Assembly: GCA_015486895.1 (NCBI GenBank)
Contig: WFQT01000229.1
Coordinates: 1-5,398 of the forward strand
DNA from: Anaerolineae bacterium
Lineage (GTDB): Bacteria; Chloroflexota; Anaerolineae; JAADDB01
DNA: 5,398 bases
Direction of reading: 5' to 3'
The notes under the pieces were generated by a model. It ran no database searches. It was not told where the DNA came from and saw only the letters and a program-made list of their open reading frames with translations. A program made the translations under genes and the position numbers. The stretch's first letter is position 1; the number at the start of each line of letters is the position of its first letter. Below are positions 5,301 through 5,398 of the stretch, piece after piece.

Positions 5301-5398
5301 TTTTCATCGTCATGCAGTGTGCAACCGCTCATGGCAATTGCGCATTTAGCCCTCTCTTTTCCTGTCTCACTACGTTCGACATTCCCTCCCTCTCCCAA

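Larger units (their letters stand above)
5002..5398. other. gene-free region carrying repeat arrays
   Basis: About 397 bases upstream of the ParB-fold gene with no convincing coding frame on either strand. It contains three arrays of the WTCNGYG family (5113-5136, 5156-5185, 5271-5300), a small GCAATTGC palindrome (5334-5341) and a pyrimidine-rich end. Promoter elements for the minus-strand gene should lie near 5020-5100, but only a poor TAGTAT-like -10 is present there. Confidence 0.5.

Overview
This window holds four protein genes and one complete tRNA gene, plus the 5' end of a second tRNA. Base composition is moderate (roughly half GC by eye). The gene style suggests a free-living, environmental, non-proteobacterial bacterium. 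The set is a soluble GAF-PAS histidine kinase, an OmpR-type regulator, an Af1521-like macro protein and a ParB-fold protein with a conserved C-terminal region. Together with intergenic arrays built on (A/T)TCNGYG, it reminds me most of Chloroflexota (Anaerolineae-like), but this is an impression from memory and nothing in the window proves it.

Layout. 1-99: two minus-strand tRNA genes four bases apart, a partial one (probably Gly) and tRNA-Pro(UGG), with a clear promoter at 112-139. 100-572: no convincing gene; it holds the tRNA promoter, small hairpins, one repeat array and candidate promoters for the kinase. 573-2234: histidine kinase (+). 2235-2579: a 345-base spacer with a G/C-rich dyad at the kinase stop codon, an 11-codon ORF with a good ribosome binding site, two repeat arrays and a 12-bp palindrome. 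2580-3332: response regulator (+). 3369-3944: macro-domain protein (+), 36 bases after the regulator and probably on the same transcript. 4063-5001: ParB-fold protein (-), convergent, with a terminator-like hairpin at 4012-4038. 5002-5398: no gene; three further repeat arrays.

The kinase and regulator are most simply a cognate pair: an intracellular signal read by GAF and PAS, autophosphorylation on His327, transfer to Asp59 of the regulator, then DNA binding. The macro protein behind the regulator points to a link with ADP-ribose or ADP-ribosylation metabolism, but its substrate cannot be read from sequence. The ParB-fold gene is transcribed separately and need not belong to the pathway.

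The most unusual non-genic signal is the set of 9-10 bp periodic arrays with the shared core (A/T)TCNGYG (or its complement). They sit in three different intergenic regions and, as far as I saw, in none of the genes.
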